From contig CM068369.1 in assembly GCA_034769895.1 (NCBI GenBank), positions 149,086,574 through 149,150,573 of the forward strand: a stretch of DNA of 64,000 nt, written 5' to 3'. The first letter of the stretch is position 1, and the number at the start of each line of letters is the position of its first letter. The notes under the pieces were generated by a model. The model saw only the letters and a program-made list of their open reading frames with translations. It was not told the origin of the DNA and ran no database searches. Positions 21,258-34,159 of this stretch are shown piece by piece. The DNA comes from Magicicada septendecula. Its lineage: Eukaryota; Arthropoda; Insecta; Hemiptera; Cicadidae. Both the position numbers and the translations under genes were made by a program.

Positions 21258-21289
21258 CGCCATAGGAGGAGGAGGTTAACAATAATTGT

Positions 21290-22604
21290 TAATGGCACTA
21301 CTTTCGTGCCATCCACATCAAGTAAAATACGTACAGGAAAGTTAACGTAAAAATTTGTAATTGTAAGATTAGGGTAAGCTGAATGATACGCATTTTTATT
21401 TAAAAGTAATTTTAAAGAAAAATAATGGATTATAAAAATAGTTTAATAAAAATGTTAGACATAAAATAGATTTTCATTATCTCAGATTCAATAAGTTTAT
21501 TATTATAATATTGCAGTTACCAAATTGTAATTTACGTTAATATTGCACTTTAAGATTTTCTCTAGTATACTTTATGAGTAGTCGTACTTGTGATATTAAT
21601 TTATTGTATAAATCAAGCGTTGTTGGTATTCTATACAAAGCTTGCGGTAAATGCACGTAGCTTAAAAATCAGTATTTTGGTCGAAACAACTCTTTAAAAA
21701 GAATACTTTAACAAGTTAAAGTACCTCTGTTTCTAGAGTTGACCAGAAGCTTTCAAACAATTCATTTGTAATAATGCGTGTGGGAGTATTATCCTGGTAT
21801 TATCCTGGGAGAATGTGTAGTGTATTGAACTATTTTATTGGAAATTGAGGATAAGAGTTTTATGGTACGATATTTCCATATACAGAAAAAAAATTGTGCG
21901 ACCAAATAGCTTTATGTCTTGAGTGGAGATTACTTGTGATGTGATATGACTACGTTATGTTACGTTATTGTGATGTGGATGTGATATGATTTCGATACTA
22001 CTCTGTTTCTTTTTACACTAATTTGTTACATTCTTTGTTTCCTTTGTACAAATGGAGAGTTTTACATCACGATGTAAAACATTAAACCAGTTTCATAAAT
22101 TTGTAAAATGTTGTAAAGAGTTTAAACATTATTACGTAGCCTACATTCAGATCCGAGATAGGTTCAGTAATACTAGAGAGAGATGCTGTGGCTACAGAAC
22201 ATTGCGGGAGTCGGTTCCATTAATCTCAGTTTGCGTATATAATTGCACACTATCTGGCGTTACCAATTATCGCCGTCCTTGCTGGCGATTTATATTCATT
22301 TGCTCTGCTCGTACAGTCTGTCTGCGGCCTTACTAAAAGGCAATTATTTCTTTTATTGTATAAAAATCCACAAATTAATTTGGAGCAGAAAACCTTTTTG
22401 ATATTATGGACCTGTTATTACAGATTTATTTTCGTTCTTGTTTTGGCTTAGAAATAAACTTTTTACCTGTTCATTACTACAACTGGTTTTTTAAACTGTC
22501 TCTCCATTTACTGCTGGGTGTTTTTATTGATCTCTGTTTAATCTATCTTTTATTTCTTACAACTTAAACATGATTACCCACTACTGATGCTACTACTTCT
22601 GCTG

Positions 22605-22646
<42 letters not shown>

Positions 22647-23520
22647 TTCACTCTGTATTTACGCAATTAATTTTTTTTTCAAATCGTGCTTAAGTAAAAG
22701 CGTAAACTCTTTAACACACCTTAAAATTTTAAATAATGCCTCCATAATGTTTTCTAAATACATTTATATCGTTTTCTATTTTTTAGCTTTTAAATAATAA
22801 AGTAATAAGCAGATACAAACACATGTATATAAATCCTTACATTTTGATTAAAATATATTTTCTACTTCAAATCTTAAGAATAAAAACAGAATATCATACC
22901 TACATTTGCTGCAATTAATAGTATTTTAGTAAAATTCAGTCATTATATTAAATTTGGCAACGTTAATTTTTATATATTACTGTATGTAAAATCTAATATC
23001 CCTGTGTGTATTATTATGGTGGAAATAGAACAATACTTAATCACGTTGGTATTTATTAGTTGGAATTTAGGCACTTCTCTGAACACCGTTTATGGAAAAC
23101 GTGTAATACACTTCTTTGAATGATAACAATAATGATCAGTCAGCGATAAAGGTATACTAACATGAAAGAGAAACGTTATATTTATAAGCGATAGTTGATC
23201 TAAAAACAATATATTCTGAGAAAAAATGTTTTTAGAGATCTGGTAGTGTGTATTATTAACGTACTTAACAATTAGATTAACAATTTTTTACGGCACTGGA
23301 AACTAAGTTTTAATTCTTTTTACACTTGTAGTTTGTATTCGAGTTTAGCGTCTGCTCTTTAATTGAAACGCACATTATGTGAATAATACATTACGTGAAA
23401 TAAAGTCGGCCTTCTAAAAACGACTGGTTTTTAGAAATGTTTCGTTGTTTGATGTTAGCCGATTTCTCAAAAACTAATAATGTTTTATTAATGTAATTAG
23501 ACCCTACTATTACAGTTATT
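21290..23520. other. No gene seen
   Basis: AT-rich. A 94-codon frame at 22052-22336 has no recognised motif. A (CTA)n tract lies at 22602-22646. Confidence 0.45.
22602..22646. repeat. (CTA)n microsatellite
   Basis: About 14 trinucleotide units. Confidence 0.92.
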
Positions 23521-23524
23521 AGAT

Positions 23525-23602
23525 CTTCTTCTTCTTCTTCTTCTTCTTCTTCTTCTTCTTCTTCTTCTTCTTCTTCTTCTTCTTCTTCTTCTTCTTCTTC
23601 TT

Positions 23603-23633
<31 letters not shown>

Positions 23634-23830
23634 TTTTTCCTCCTCCTCCTCCTCCTCCTCCTCCTCCTCCTCCTCCTCCTCCTCCTTCTACTCTTCTTCT
23701 TCTTCTTCTTCTTCTTCTTCTTCTTCTTCTTCTTCTTCTTCTTCTTCTTCTTCTTCTTCTTCTTCGTCGTCGTCCTCCTCCTCCTCCTCCTCCTCCTCCT
23801 CCTCCTCCTCTTCTTCTGCTTCTTCTTCTT
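23525..23830. repeat. Compound (CTT)n/(CTC)n polypyrimidine tract, about 306 bp
   Basis: Alternating blocks: CTT (23525-23631), CTC (about 23638-23686), CTT (about 23695-23764), a short GTC run, CTC, and CTT again. Nearly all pyrimidine on the plus strand, interrupted by a few A and G. The poly-Arg/poly-Gly frame across it is an artefact. Confidence 0.97.
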
Positions 23831-23834
23831 ATCA

Positions 23835-25145
23835 TTACAGTATTTATTACGGTTCTTTTATAACATGACTGTTTTATGTTAATAGCATACACAGTGATTA
23901 CAACAGTTACGTAACATAATACTTTTATGTATAAAGTATAATAGAATGAATTAATTTTACTCTATTAAGTAATGTTTACTCTATGAGACACTATTTTAAT
24001 ACGTTTTTGTATAATTCAAACAAAATTTGTTCTATTACGTCAAATGTGACTATTGGTTTTTCATAAGAATATAATAATATGGTATAAACAACATTTTTAC
24101 ATCTTGTTTCAAAGAAAGAACAATTAGGTTGGGTATATACTTAATTTCAGTATTACTGTCAACATGATACTTTTCTTGAAGAATTTGAAAGACAATAAAA
24201 TAATCTGATCATGAAGAAAACCTATTAAACTTTTAAATTTAATATCCATTAGTCAGTACTGGCACAGTACTGAGTGTTGTAATGGAATACTTGTTGTGAA
24301 AATTAAACAATTTAACAAGACCTAGTTAATGTAGACAAGGGAATGTATAAATATTACTTCATTAATATTACCACATTAATATTACTACATTAATATTACT
24401 TTGTTCCTTTATATTAACAAAACAGTATCAACTCTAACAACATGAAAACAGCTGCATTTGTACTTAATGTTTGGAAGTAGTCACAAAACACGGCACAGAT
24501 TAAGTATCGTTTAAAAATAATAGATCAATTCAGTAAAATATTTATATTGTAAATGTTGAAATGGAAACATTTTTTGCATCCAGTAACACACTTAGCATTA
24601 ATCTGACTGGTTCGTTACTTTAAAGGCTCTTGCAGTTTCCTTTGAATGTGCAAATACCAGAATAAAAATACATGTTTCCTTTGAAGAAGGTAGGCGGAGT
24701 AATTAACAAAACCCATACTTAAACAACAAACAAAAACTTCACTGAGTTGGGAATCTATTGTCACGTAGAATTGTAATTAATAGTAAAAGTAGTGTTATTA
24801 TTAAGACGATATGAGAAATATTTACATAACAACGCTTCTATTATTTATTTTACTTATAAGGGATAAATAATTTACTGTAAAAGCAGTTTTCACTAAATGT
24901 TTTATCATTTATGCTTTCTTTGCTCTACCTATTGATGAATAAGTGTACTCGTTGTTTCTTTAGGATACGTTTTTTTATAAAAAGTATTACTTTTTTGACA
25001 ACACAAAGCATACTAACTAATGAAAAGTGTGATTGTCAAGAAAAGCGAATATTTTGCAATGCACGAATACGTTTTTCCATATCAAAATAATTCATCCCAA
25101 TTATTCTCCTTACGTGTTGACCCAATGCATTTCATGGTTTTAATT
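23835..25145. other. No gene seen
   Basis: AT-rich. Three degenerate copies of ATTAATATTAC(Y)AC lie at about 24361-24402. Nothing else. Confidence 0.45.
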
Positions 25146-25146
25146 A

Positions 25147-25148
<2 letters not shown>

Positions 25149-25234
<86 letters not shown>

Positions 25235-25259
25235 TACAGAAAGAGAGAGAGAGAGAGAG
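25149..25259. repeat. (TG)n-(GA)n compound microsatellite
   Basis: About 42 TG units (25149-25233) then about nine GA units (25242-25259). Confidence 0.97.
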
Positions 25260-25261
25260 TG

Positions 25262-25980
25262 TGTGTATACGAGCCACATATTAGTTATGGATTTCTAAAT
25301 ACCGACAGTGAAACACTATTAACAGATGGTTATAGTAATTATTCTGTGAACATCATTGGTACTATACTTTCTTTTTGCAAAGACCACTGTTAGTCTACGA
25401 AGTGGCTGGTTTCACAAACAGCTTCAGTGTTAGGACCATTGTTATTTATTTCTGCTCTCTCTTTAGGCTGAATACTGTACTAAGAATAAGTTGGGTCTAC
25501 GATGCAGTTACAAACACAGAAGAAAAGGTAGCAATGTAAGGAAAATGATAAGTCTGTACTAGTGAGAAAAGAAGAGAAAGTCTACCAATTGGCATTTTGT
25601 AAATCCTTATTTTTATATATAGGCTGCACAAAATATCTATTTTGGCAAACTGTTTTAATGAGTTCAAAAATTAAAACGATATTTGAAATGGATTCACGAT
25701 TAACTACTAGAATTATTTATCACCTACGAGTAATATTGGTAGAAAATATACTTGTATAGGCTCAACAATATAACTACGAAATTATTATTAATGTACAAAG
25801 ACAATAATTATTCGAAAAAAGACAGTAATGGATAATATACTGCGTAATATTAAGTAGACAATATTATAATTGGAATGTGTTGGCCTACTCAAGAACATTC
25901 TATCCAGAAAAATTAATTATTGACATGACGTTAAGTGGAAAACAATAATATACGTCACACGGCACACGTGATGATTATAA
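25262..25980. other. No gene seen
   Basis: Only short frames without motifs. Confidence 0.45.
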
Positions 25981-25984
25981 ATTA

Positions 25985-26133
25985 ACACCAACCGGAAGTT
26001 AAGATATTAGTGCAAGCAATTTTATGCTTAAATTGATACCCAGCACGCTGTAAACCATAACTTAGTTACAAAATAATTTATGCAATATATGAGAACTTAA
26101 TTACAACGTGACGTAATTTAGCGTTGTCGCTCC

Positions 26134-26177
<44 letters not shown>

Positions 26178-26275
26178 AATTTGTTACTGTCTTAATTAAA
26201 ACCGTTTGAAACTGCATGAAACTAACTATTTAGAGCGTATTTCACCGCGATCCTTTACAGTAATTAAGCATGTAC
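25985..26275 (+). repeat. Dispersed repeat R3, copy 1
   Basis: Aligns with 28385-28650 (same strand) and 47600-47860 (opposite strand). Shared order of blocks: GCAAGCAATTT, TTACAAAATRATT, TTAATTA..GTGACG.AATT, GTTGTCGCT, TAAATTTGTTACTGTCT, then TTTAGAGCGT. This copy has a (TG)n tract at 26136-26172 at a variable site. Family not identified. Confidence 0.75.
26136..26172. repeat. (TG)n microsatellite in repeat R3
   Basis: About 18 TG units; the equivalent place in copy 2 has only GGGTGTGTGT. Confidence 0.95.
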
Positions 26276-26510
26276 CCTGAAATACTTCAACCTTAATGTG
26301 AAACGCAATGGTAACGAGGCATTTTTATTTGAGAAGACTAAAACACACTTCCTCACGTGAATATAAAAATTATTGTTGTAATTTACATAAAGGACTCAAA
26401 AATATGTTACATAAAATTTCTAATCCAATCCATTTTATAAACTATGTTCTTATTAATATAATAACAATAATAACAGAGACTTGATAAAGGTAGTACAATA
26501 CTTCAGTTGT

Positions 26511-26590
26511 TGTTTCAGCATATTACTGTTTCAGCGTATTAATGTTTCAGCGTATTGATGTTTCAGCATATTAATGTTTCAGCTTTTTAG
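26511..26590. repeat. Minisatellite, 16-bp unit, five copies
   Basis: Unit TGTTTCAGCRTATTAM, five tandem copies, the last one degraded. Confidence 0.85.
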
Positions 26591-27025
26591 TTACACACGT
26601 TAACTTGTGAATTCATGTTAACTTTACCATACCATACAATTACAGTCATCTCTTGTGCTTCTTTTTACATCTTGTGCTTCTTTTCGATCGCTGGAAAATG
26701 GTTTCTATAAAACTGAAAAGTAAAACTCTATATTTCAGAAACACCATGTCCTTTTTTATTTAACGATTATTGACGTTTTGTTTGAATGTTAAAGTGTTAT
26801 ATATTTACAACAAATATTTGTATAACAAATATTTCAGGTACAGACACCCCAAACCATAAGCTTTTCTGTATAATTTATAACAACGTCCATAGTTTTCTAT
26901 TGAATTAATACTGACTCAGTAACATATAAAGTGTTTATGAAAATTGATTTCGTGATTTTGACTAACCGAGTATCAAAGTTGTCTTGTAATTGCCACGTAT
27001 GGCACACAATGAGTGTACAATTATA

Positions 27026-28221
27026 GACCATTGAATAAAGGCAGATTTTGTAAAAATCTGGACAAAAATCCTCCAGACACGAAATTTGGTAGAAAGTTAG
27101 GTTTTGGGGTCACTTCAATGGGGGAAAAATCGGACATTCCAGCTCACCGTTGGGCCACCCTGGGGGGGTTAAAAGGAGGGGCAAACGGTTTGTTGTAAAT
27201 ATCTCAAAAACTAAGCAAGATATCAAAAAACGTTAAACACAAACGTTATAGCTGACCACATTTCCCATCAAAATGATCCTTAGTAATTTTTCTGTAAGAC
27301 GCACTGGGACAGAGATATGAGCGTTCAAAGTTGAGACCTTTTTTTGCAATTGTTCGTATAAGGCATTTTTACGAAAACAAAACTTGCATTTTTTTGAGTT
27401 TAGGCCGATTTTGTATAGTAAAAAGCGCTAAATATGGGTATGTAAGTGTTTCTACATGTAATACCAAGTATTCGGATGTAAATTTTTGCATGTATATATT
27501 TATGCACACATATACACACACACTACAACTACAAGAACGTGCATTTTTGAACGTAAGCGTTTTTAGTTGTATACATGTATATACACACACATATATGTGC
27601 AAATATGTGTAGAAATATTTTCATGGATATATATTATACTTGACTAAATCCACAAATGCACATGTATACGCATGGATTAGTCAGTATATGCATGTAACGC
27701 TTACGTTCAAAAATGCACGTTTTTGTAGTTGTAGTGTGTGTGTATATGTGTGCATAAATATATACATGCAAAAATTTACATCCAAATACTTGGTATTACA
27801 TGTACAAACACTTACATACCCATATTTAGCGCTTTTTACTATACAAAAATCGGCCTAAGCTCAAAAAAATGCAAGTTTTTTTTTCGAAAAAATGCCTTAT
27901 ACGAAAAATTGCAAAAAAAGGTCTCAAGTTTGAACGCTCATTCTCTGTCCCAGTGCGTCCGACAAAAAAATTATTAAGGTCCATTTTGATGGGAAATTTA
28001 GTCAGCTACAACGTTTGTATTTAACGTTTTTTTATATCTTGCTTAGTTTTTGAGATATTTACAACAAACCGTTTTGCCCCACCTTTTAACCCCCCAGGGA
28101 GGCCCAGCGGTGAGCTGGAGTGTCCAATTTTTTCCCCCATTGAAGTGACCCCAAAACCTAACTTTCTACCAAATTTCGTGTCTGGAGGATTTTTGTCCAG
28201 TAAAAATTTTTTTCAATGGTC
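27026..28221. mobile_element. Palindromic TA-flanked element with about 530-bp inverted arms
   Basis: Left arm 27026-27560 and right arm 27697-28221 are reverse complements with scattered mismatches; the central 136 bp is not strictly paired. Ends are GACCATTGAA and TTCAATGGTC, and TA stands at both flanks (27024-27025 and 28222-28223). No transposase frame: mirrored 70-80-codon frames in the two arms are only by-products of the palindrome. The TA flank suggests mobilisation by a Tc1/mariner-type enzyme, as a foldback or MITE-like non-autonomous element. Assignment to a family is not possible by eye. Confidence 0.82.
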
Positions 28222-28384
28222 TATTATTGTTGTAAACGTAAGTGTCATAAAACCTTTGTGTGGATAACATAAACTATTCTATTTTTGTGCACTAGTTTTA
28301 TTTTATTGTAATTTGAATTCGCAACAAATATTGAAAAGAAATTACATTTTTCTTATATAAAGTACATACTGGATGATTCAAAAT

Positions 28385-28650
28385 TAAAATCATCCGGAAT
28401 TTACATTACTAGAGCAAGCAATTTCGTGTTTAAATTAATATAATTCAGGTAGTACGACACAAAGTATTTACAAAATGATTTGTGCAACGGACGAGAATTT
28501 AATTAACGTGTGACGGAATTCAATGTTGTCGCTTCAGTATGGGTGTGTGTTTATTAAATTCGTTAGTGTCTATATTATAGTTGTTTGAAAGTATTTAGAG
28601 CGTTAGTTCACTGACGTTGTTAACGGTAATGACCTAAGTACACGACTGTT
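28385..28650 (+). repeat. Dispersed repeat R3, copy 2
   Basis: Same block order as copy 1, for example GCAAGCAATTTCGTGTTTAA, TTTACAAAATGATTTGTGC, GTGTGACGGAATTCA, TATTAAATTCGTTAGTGTCT, AAGTATTTAGAGCGTT. About 100 bp beyond the palindromic element. Confidence 0.75.
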
Positions 28651-28654
28651 ATGT

Positions 28655-31600
28655 GATAAACTAATAATTAATTTGTGCATGAATGCATTCTAATATAAAC
28701 ACGCTGACTCATTTATTACAGTAGATAAGTTTATGTATTTCTAATAATTGAAGTTTTAATTTATATTAACATCTGACAAGAATATACCACGTAATTCTAG
28801 TAATACTTTTAATTCTTCTAATATTAGCACTACCATTTACTGCAAGTTTACCAGTATAGTATTATTATAGAAAATAGCAAGATGTTTCTCCTTGTAAAGT
28901 TATGATTATTGTATACGCAAATGCTCATGCGTTTACAAATTTGTTTGCTTTAGAACAAATGTTCTGCTCATTCCAATAACTATAGTATGCTTAAAACAAG
29001 TCTGAGTATCCTAATTGTTCAGTTTTATTAGCGGAAACATACGAATTTTCATAAAGTCTCTTGGATGTTTGCATTAAATATTAGGCCAACACGTTTTTAT
29101 TCGGAAAATAAGCCCCGATTAGACGGTTCATTTTCATGGTCTCACATATAAACGTACGTAGGCTTACGTTTCTAGCACAGTATAGTTTGTTCCTGAAAAT
29201 AAAACCTCAGGTTAAAGTAAAATAAAAAAAATCTTGTCTAGACTTATTTAAGACGTTATGAAATTGTCAGAAAAGTCAATACAGTGTATAGCTACATGTT
29301 AACAACTGCAGTGTTACATAAAACAAATAAAAGCAGCTAACTCTGCCATAGTAGAAAAATTTAATTATCTGAAAAAATTTCACATTTTAACTCTATGCCG
29401 TTTTTTGACATTTTCGTTGTAGAGAATTCAAAAGACCTTTGCTACATCTGAAATTATAATGGGTATCTAAAGTAGGATTTATTGTAAATGATCTTGGAAG
29501 AGTCATCTGTCTTTCTCAGCTTCTATTATTTCCTGAACGTTTGGTTACAATGACAATACTACTATCTTTACAGTGTTTGTTAAAAATAGTACATTCCAAT
29601 TCAATTATCTGCATTATTTTTACCTTTCTTACTTTTTGTATTATAGGCATAAAATATTAACAGCGTACTTAAAAATTTTACTTTTTATGATTAAGGTTTA
29701 CACTTACTGTAAGACTGGACTGCACATTTTGTTCTTTTCTCATTTTCCAGTAGGAAATCCTTTTCATTCTTTCACTTCTTATCTTTCTCTCTTCTTCTGT
29801 GATACCACGTTCCTCTCTTGTCTACTGGATTTTCTAATATTCGTCTTTACTCAATTATTTTTGTTAAATAACCTGCCGATTAATATTAATCGTTAATATT
29901 ATTATTGTGATTTATTTGATTATGATTTATTGTTTAACCGAATTGTGGTTTCTAGTTAATTTCCTTTTCTGAGACGAATTGGTTAAGATTCCCCCATTGG
30001 CATCTGTTAATTGTGTCTGACGTTGTAAATTGGTTTAATGATTTATGGTTTTAATAGTCACGTGAATTCTGTTTATTCATCAATGAAGTACTTATTTGGA
30101 ATGTAGCTCTCTGTTGTTAACTGTCCTGTCAACAATTCATAGTCGAGACCACAATCTAAAACATTTAAATTATTTCATTGCCGCCGGCGAGTGTTACCAA
30201 CTGCTATCAGCTGTTCACTTAACCTGAATTCGTATCGTCTAAAGAAATAATTTTATAATCTCTTTTATCTGGTCAAAATGCAGTTTATTCATTAATAATG
30301 CTTAGATAATTATTTTATATACCAATGAAATTGATGGTCGTTCATTTACAATAATAATGTAGTTTAAAATACTGAACAAACTTTTTCTCAGGGTGGTTAT
30401 TCTGTTTACAGAAACCGTAGTAGTGGAAATTTAGTTAAGTTGTTTGACTTTAAAATGAGTTCTTTTAAACTGCAAAATACGCAACTGGAAGAGTTACACT
30501 ACTAAAATAATTAAGTAGTAGGAGAGTGATTACATTAATAAAGAAAAGGTTAAACTAATAACATAAATTTCAAAAAGACGACTGGCGTCAACATTGTTAA
30601 AGCTTTTTTAACAACAAACAAAAATACAAAAGTAATGAGGTTCAAAGCCCTTTCAGTGTTCATCTTAGTTCATAGTATTCATATTATTCCTTAGTTTCGA
30701 TAATTTTTTCGTATAAGTTGATAATTCTTATAAGTATAATTAATTGTCACTATACTTCCCTGAATTCACGCAATTGCAAATCATTATAGTGTATGCAATC
30801 GTTAGTTCACTGTTACACATTCACTAAACTTCGTTGTTTTAATTCATTAATATTTTATAACACATTTGATTAAGTTTGGTTAGATCGATCATTGTTTACA
30901 TTCGACGCCCGCACTGCCTGCTGGGTATTTCTCGATTTTAATGTAGCGCGGAGATGTCGTCTGTCTCGCTTCGTTGACAATGAAGAAGTGTGCAAAAACT
31001 TCGTGCCTTCCCCGCTATTCCAATCTGCGTTACCTGACCACATCTCGATTTACCTCTTCTGATTGGTCAAAAATTGTGACATTCCTTTGTGTGTATATAC
31101 TCCCCCTTTTCTAAATTATTTTTAAATTAGTTTTACAGAAAGCGTGGGCTTTTGGTGTAGAGATTAGAAAAGTGACGCCAAAGATTTTGTCAAAATTAAT
31201 GAAAATACATTACAACTGATATAAAATTCTTATGTTACTTGTGACTGCCAATCTAGCCTTACCATGATATGGCGTTTGTCTGGATCATTATTTAGACACC
31301 TCACAAGGCCCACTTACGTTTATTATTAACAAAGGTAGTAATTTGAATCTAGGATTAATATAAATTTTAATAAACTTATGTACTATTTGACTTAAATTAA
31401 CATTTGGTTATCATATCTCATAGAGATATTGCATTCCAAGTCCTTTTTTACACTTATTACTCAGTATTTACATAAAATTATACATAAAACACATGTGTTA
31501 GGACTAGGCTTTTGTATGCCTATAGCACTATAAACTAGATTCACTTATGATAGTTTCATAGTTAAGTATGAACTATTTCTGACATGTCATAATTAATCTC

Positions 31601-32800
31601 CGATGACCATTACAACTTTTGGTCACCTCGGATTTTGTTAATACACTTTTATTTTGTTGGATTTAGTCATTATAATCACCTAAAGTTCTGTACTACTAGG
31701 TGTCATATTGATTCTCCTTATTCTATATTATACATTTGTTATTAATTCCTTATCTTTTACATAAATAATCATCATAGTTACTATCAATTTTTACTATAGT
31801 TGGTATACATCTGGATATTCTTATTTACTGGTAATTCAATAATGACTCTTACACCTAGTACCACATGTCCTGTATATCTTATTTAAATTATTATGACTTA
31901 ATTCCGTGACAATTATTATTGGTTTACATAATAATAGTTATATTACATATCATTGTTTACATTGAGATTAATTTTTTTCTCTTTTTTCTAGCATTTATAA
32001 GGTTTTTTTAGTGTAGGCCTATTTAGTGAGTAAATTCTATGCTGTCCATTTCAGTCTGTTAATTTACACTAATCACAACACATATCATCTTTTTGGGTAA
32101 TTAATTTTAGTCATCGAATGGTCCTTATAATATCTAGTTTTAGTAGATTACAAGATACTATAGTTTTATAATATTTTTGGTATTGATTCTTGTCATTATA
32201 AGTGAGAATGCTTAGTGAGTTAGGTTAAGTGGACCCCACACTCTGATTTACAACAATAGATTTACATGGTTTGTTATTTTTATACCTTTCACTCCATTAT
32301 TCTTATTTACTAAACTGCAGTTTTGAGTTTATAACTTCAAAAACTTTGTCTCTTTGTGATTAGTACAAAGTTATCCTATGTACCTCGCTGAAGAAGACAA
32401 GTGAAAATATAATGTATTAATTTGTGAATAACTTAAAAATATTTGATCTTGATTGTATTCTTTAGAATCTAGACCGCAAAATCCTTGTTAGGATAAATTG
32501 AGTTAGTTAAGGGTTAAAAATGTTTTTTAATTAGAAACTTTTACTTTATAAAAATAAGTACTTTTCTCGTGAAACCTTACATTTCCATACCGGAACCTTA
32601 TTCTCGTACAAATAACATTTTAGATCAATCAATTTTAGTATTATTGTAAAAAATATTCATCCTATGAAGCGTACATAGTAAACTTACAATTTATTAAAAC
32701 TGAAGTATTGTTTGTGAATAACTGTGATTGGAGTAATAATGTAAGGTAAGTCATTTACAGACAGACTACATTACATCATCAGTAGATACAAGTCAATCAT
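28655..32800. other. No gene seen over about 4 kb
   Basis: AT-rich throughout. A frame of 107 codons at 29573-29896 is rich in Phe/Leu/Tyr and shows no motif. A GC-richer patch lies at about 30900-31080 without a frame or repeat partner. Nothing further supportable. Confidence 0.45.
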
Positions 32801-32824
32801 ACAATAATACAAATATACATATAT

Positions 32825-34151
32825 ACATCCTTGGCTCTACAGCCCAGATCGAGCCTTAGCTTTCAAAAGAAATTGCCTTCACTTATTCCTGTCTTCAGCC
32901 TTCCGCCACCAATTCACTGCGCTCAGCTTCCTTGCGTCACTGCCGACCTGGTCCAACCATCTGTTCTTCGGCCTTCCAATCTTCCTTTTTCCTATTGGTT
33001 TGTGTTTTATAATTCGTTTTGCCGTACGTTCGTCATCCATTCTCTGAACGTGTCCTGCCCATCTTAATCTATTAATTTTGGCAAATCGGACAACTGTAAT
33101 GTCATTGTACTTATTTCATATGTAATGTTATGTCATATGTACATTCATTATTATTTCCCTTTCTCCAGACTCCGTCCTGTAGAATTGGCTCATAAATCTT
33201 TCTCTGTATCTTCCTTTCAAACACAGCTAGCCTCTGTGTTTCATCAATTTTCCTGAATACCCAGCACTCAGAGTCATATGTCAATACAGACCTTACCAAT
33301 GCCTTATAAAGCGTCGCTTTAGTTTCTGTGGTTAATAGTCTGGATTTAAAATGTTTATTCAGCCCGTAATAGCTTCTATTAGCACCTAGAATTCTTCTTT
33401 CAATTTCTTTTGTACAGTTATTCTCAGCATCAACATATGTCCCCAGATATACGAAGCCTTTTACTCTTTCAAAATGATAGTTATCTATTAGTATATTTGA
33501 AACAATATCATTATTGTTTCCCACAGCCATAAACTATGTTGTATTTTCATTTATAGCAAGCCCCGTACGTAAGCCAATGATTCAAGTGCTCTAAAGGCAT
33601 TCTTCAGATTACTTTCATTTATGCTGATAATATCTATATCATCTGTATGTGCTAGGAGCGGGACTCGTTTATTAAAAATGTGTTGTCCGTTTGTATTCCA
33701 GAGTCACCTATTACATTTCCAAGTGCAATGTTGAACAATAGGCAGGCTAGGGAATCTCCCTGTTTAAGTCCATTCATGATATAAACGGAGCGGGAGAGAC
33801 GTGATTGAATTCTAATCTGGCATTTGGAGCTGAATAGTGTAGCTCTCACCATTCTAATTAATTTTGGAGAAATATGAAGCTCATGCATGGCTTGGTAGAG
33901 CTTGTCTCCATTGACCTTGTCATATGCGGCTTGGGAGTCTATGAATAGGTAATATGTCTCCACTCTCTATTCGAGGGTCTTTTCAAGTATTTGTTTGAAA
34001 GTGAATATTTGGTCCGTAGTAGATTTTCCTTTAAAGAATCCACATTGATAGTGTTTGATATTATTTTCCACGTACGTAACAATCTGTCAAAAATTATGTT
34101 GGACAGAACCTTACAAGAAGTATTTAGTAGGGATACACCCCTATCATACAA
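32825..34151 (-). pseudogene. LINE reverse transcriptase, 5'-truncated and broken
   Basis: Minus-strand blocks in order: RGVSLLNTSCKVLSNIIFDR (from 34145, finger region), YYLFIDSQAAYDKVNGDKLY (from 33955, the F-D region with the first catalytic Asp context), NGLKQGDSLACLLFNIAL (about 33760), LAHTDDIDIISINES near 33650 where the catalytic YADD is changed to HTDD, then the thumb: VKGFVYLGTYVD, EIERRILGANRSYYGLNKHF, LYKALVRSVLTYDSECWVF. The C-terminal block GRPKNRWLDQVGSDARKLSA follows near 32960 and the natural stop is at 32837-32839. Frameshifts separate the parts. The enzyme would copy the element RNA at the nicked target; this copy cannot. The tail is GCTGTAGAGCCAAGGATG and an AT-rich ATGT repeat. 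Confidence 0.9.
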
Positions 34152-34159
34152 TAATAATT

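Noticed and set aside
22052-22336. 94-codon frame rich in Cys and Arg
   Set aside because: No domain pattern, no neighbouring exon signals.
23497-23892. Poly-Arg/poly-Gly protein frame
   Set aside because: Produced entirely by the CTT/CTC repeat on the opposite strand.
27369-27858. Two similar 72-77-codon frames on opposite strands
   Set aside because: They are mirror images created by the palindrome; no motif or codon evidence supports them.
29573-29896. 107-codon frame as a possible membrane protein
   Set aside because: Phe/Leu/Tyr-rich composition is what AT-rich non-coding DNA gives; no signal or motif.
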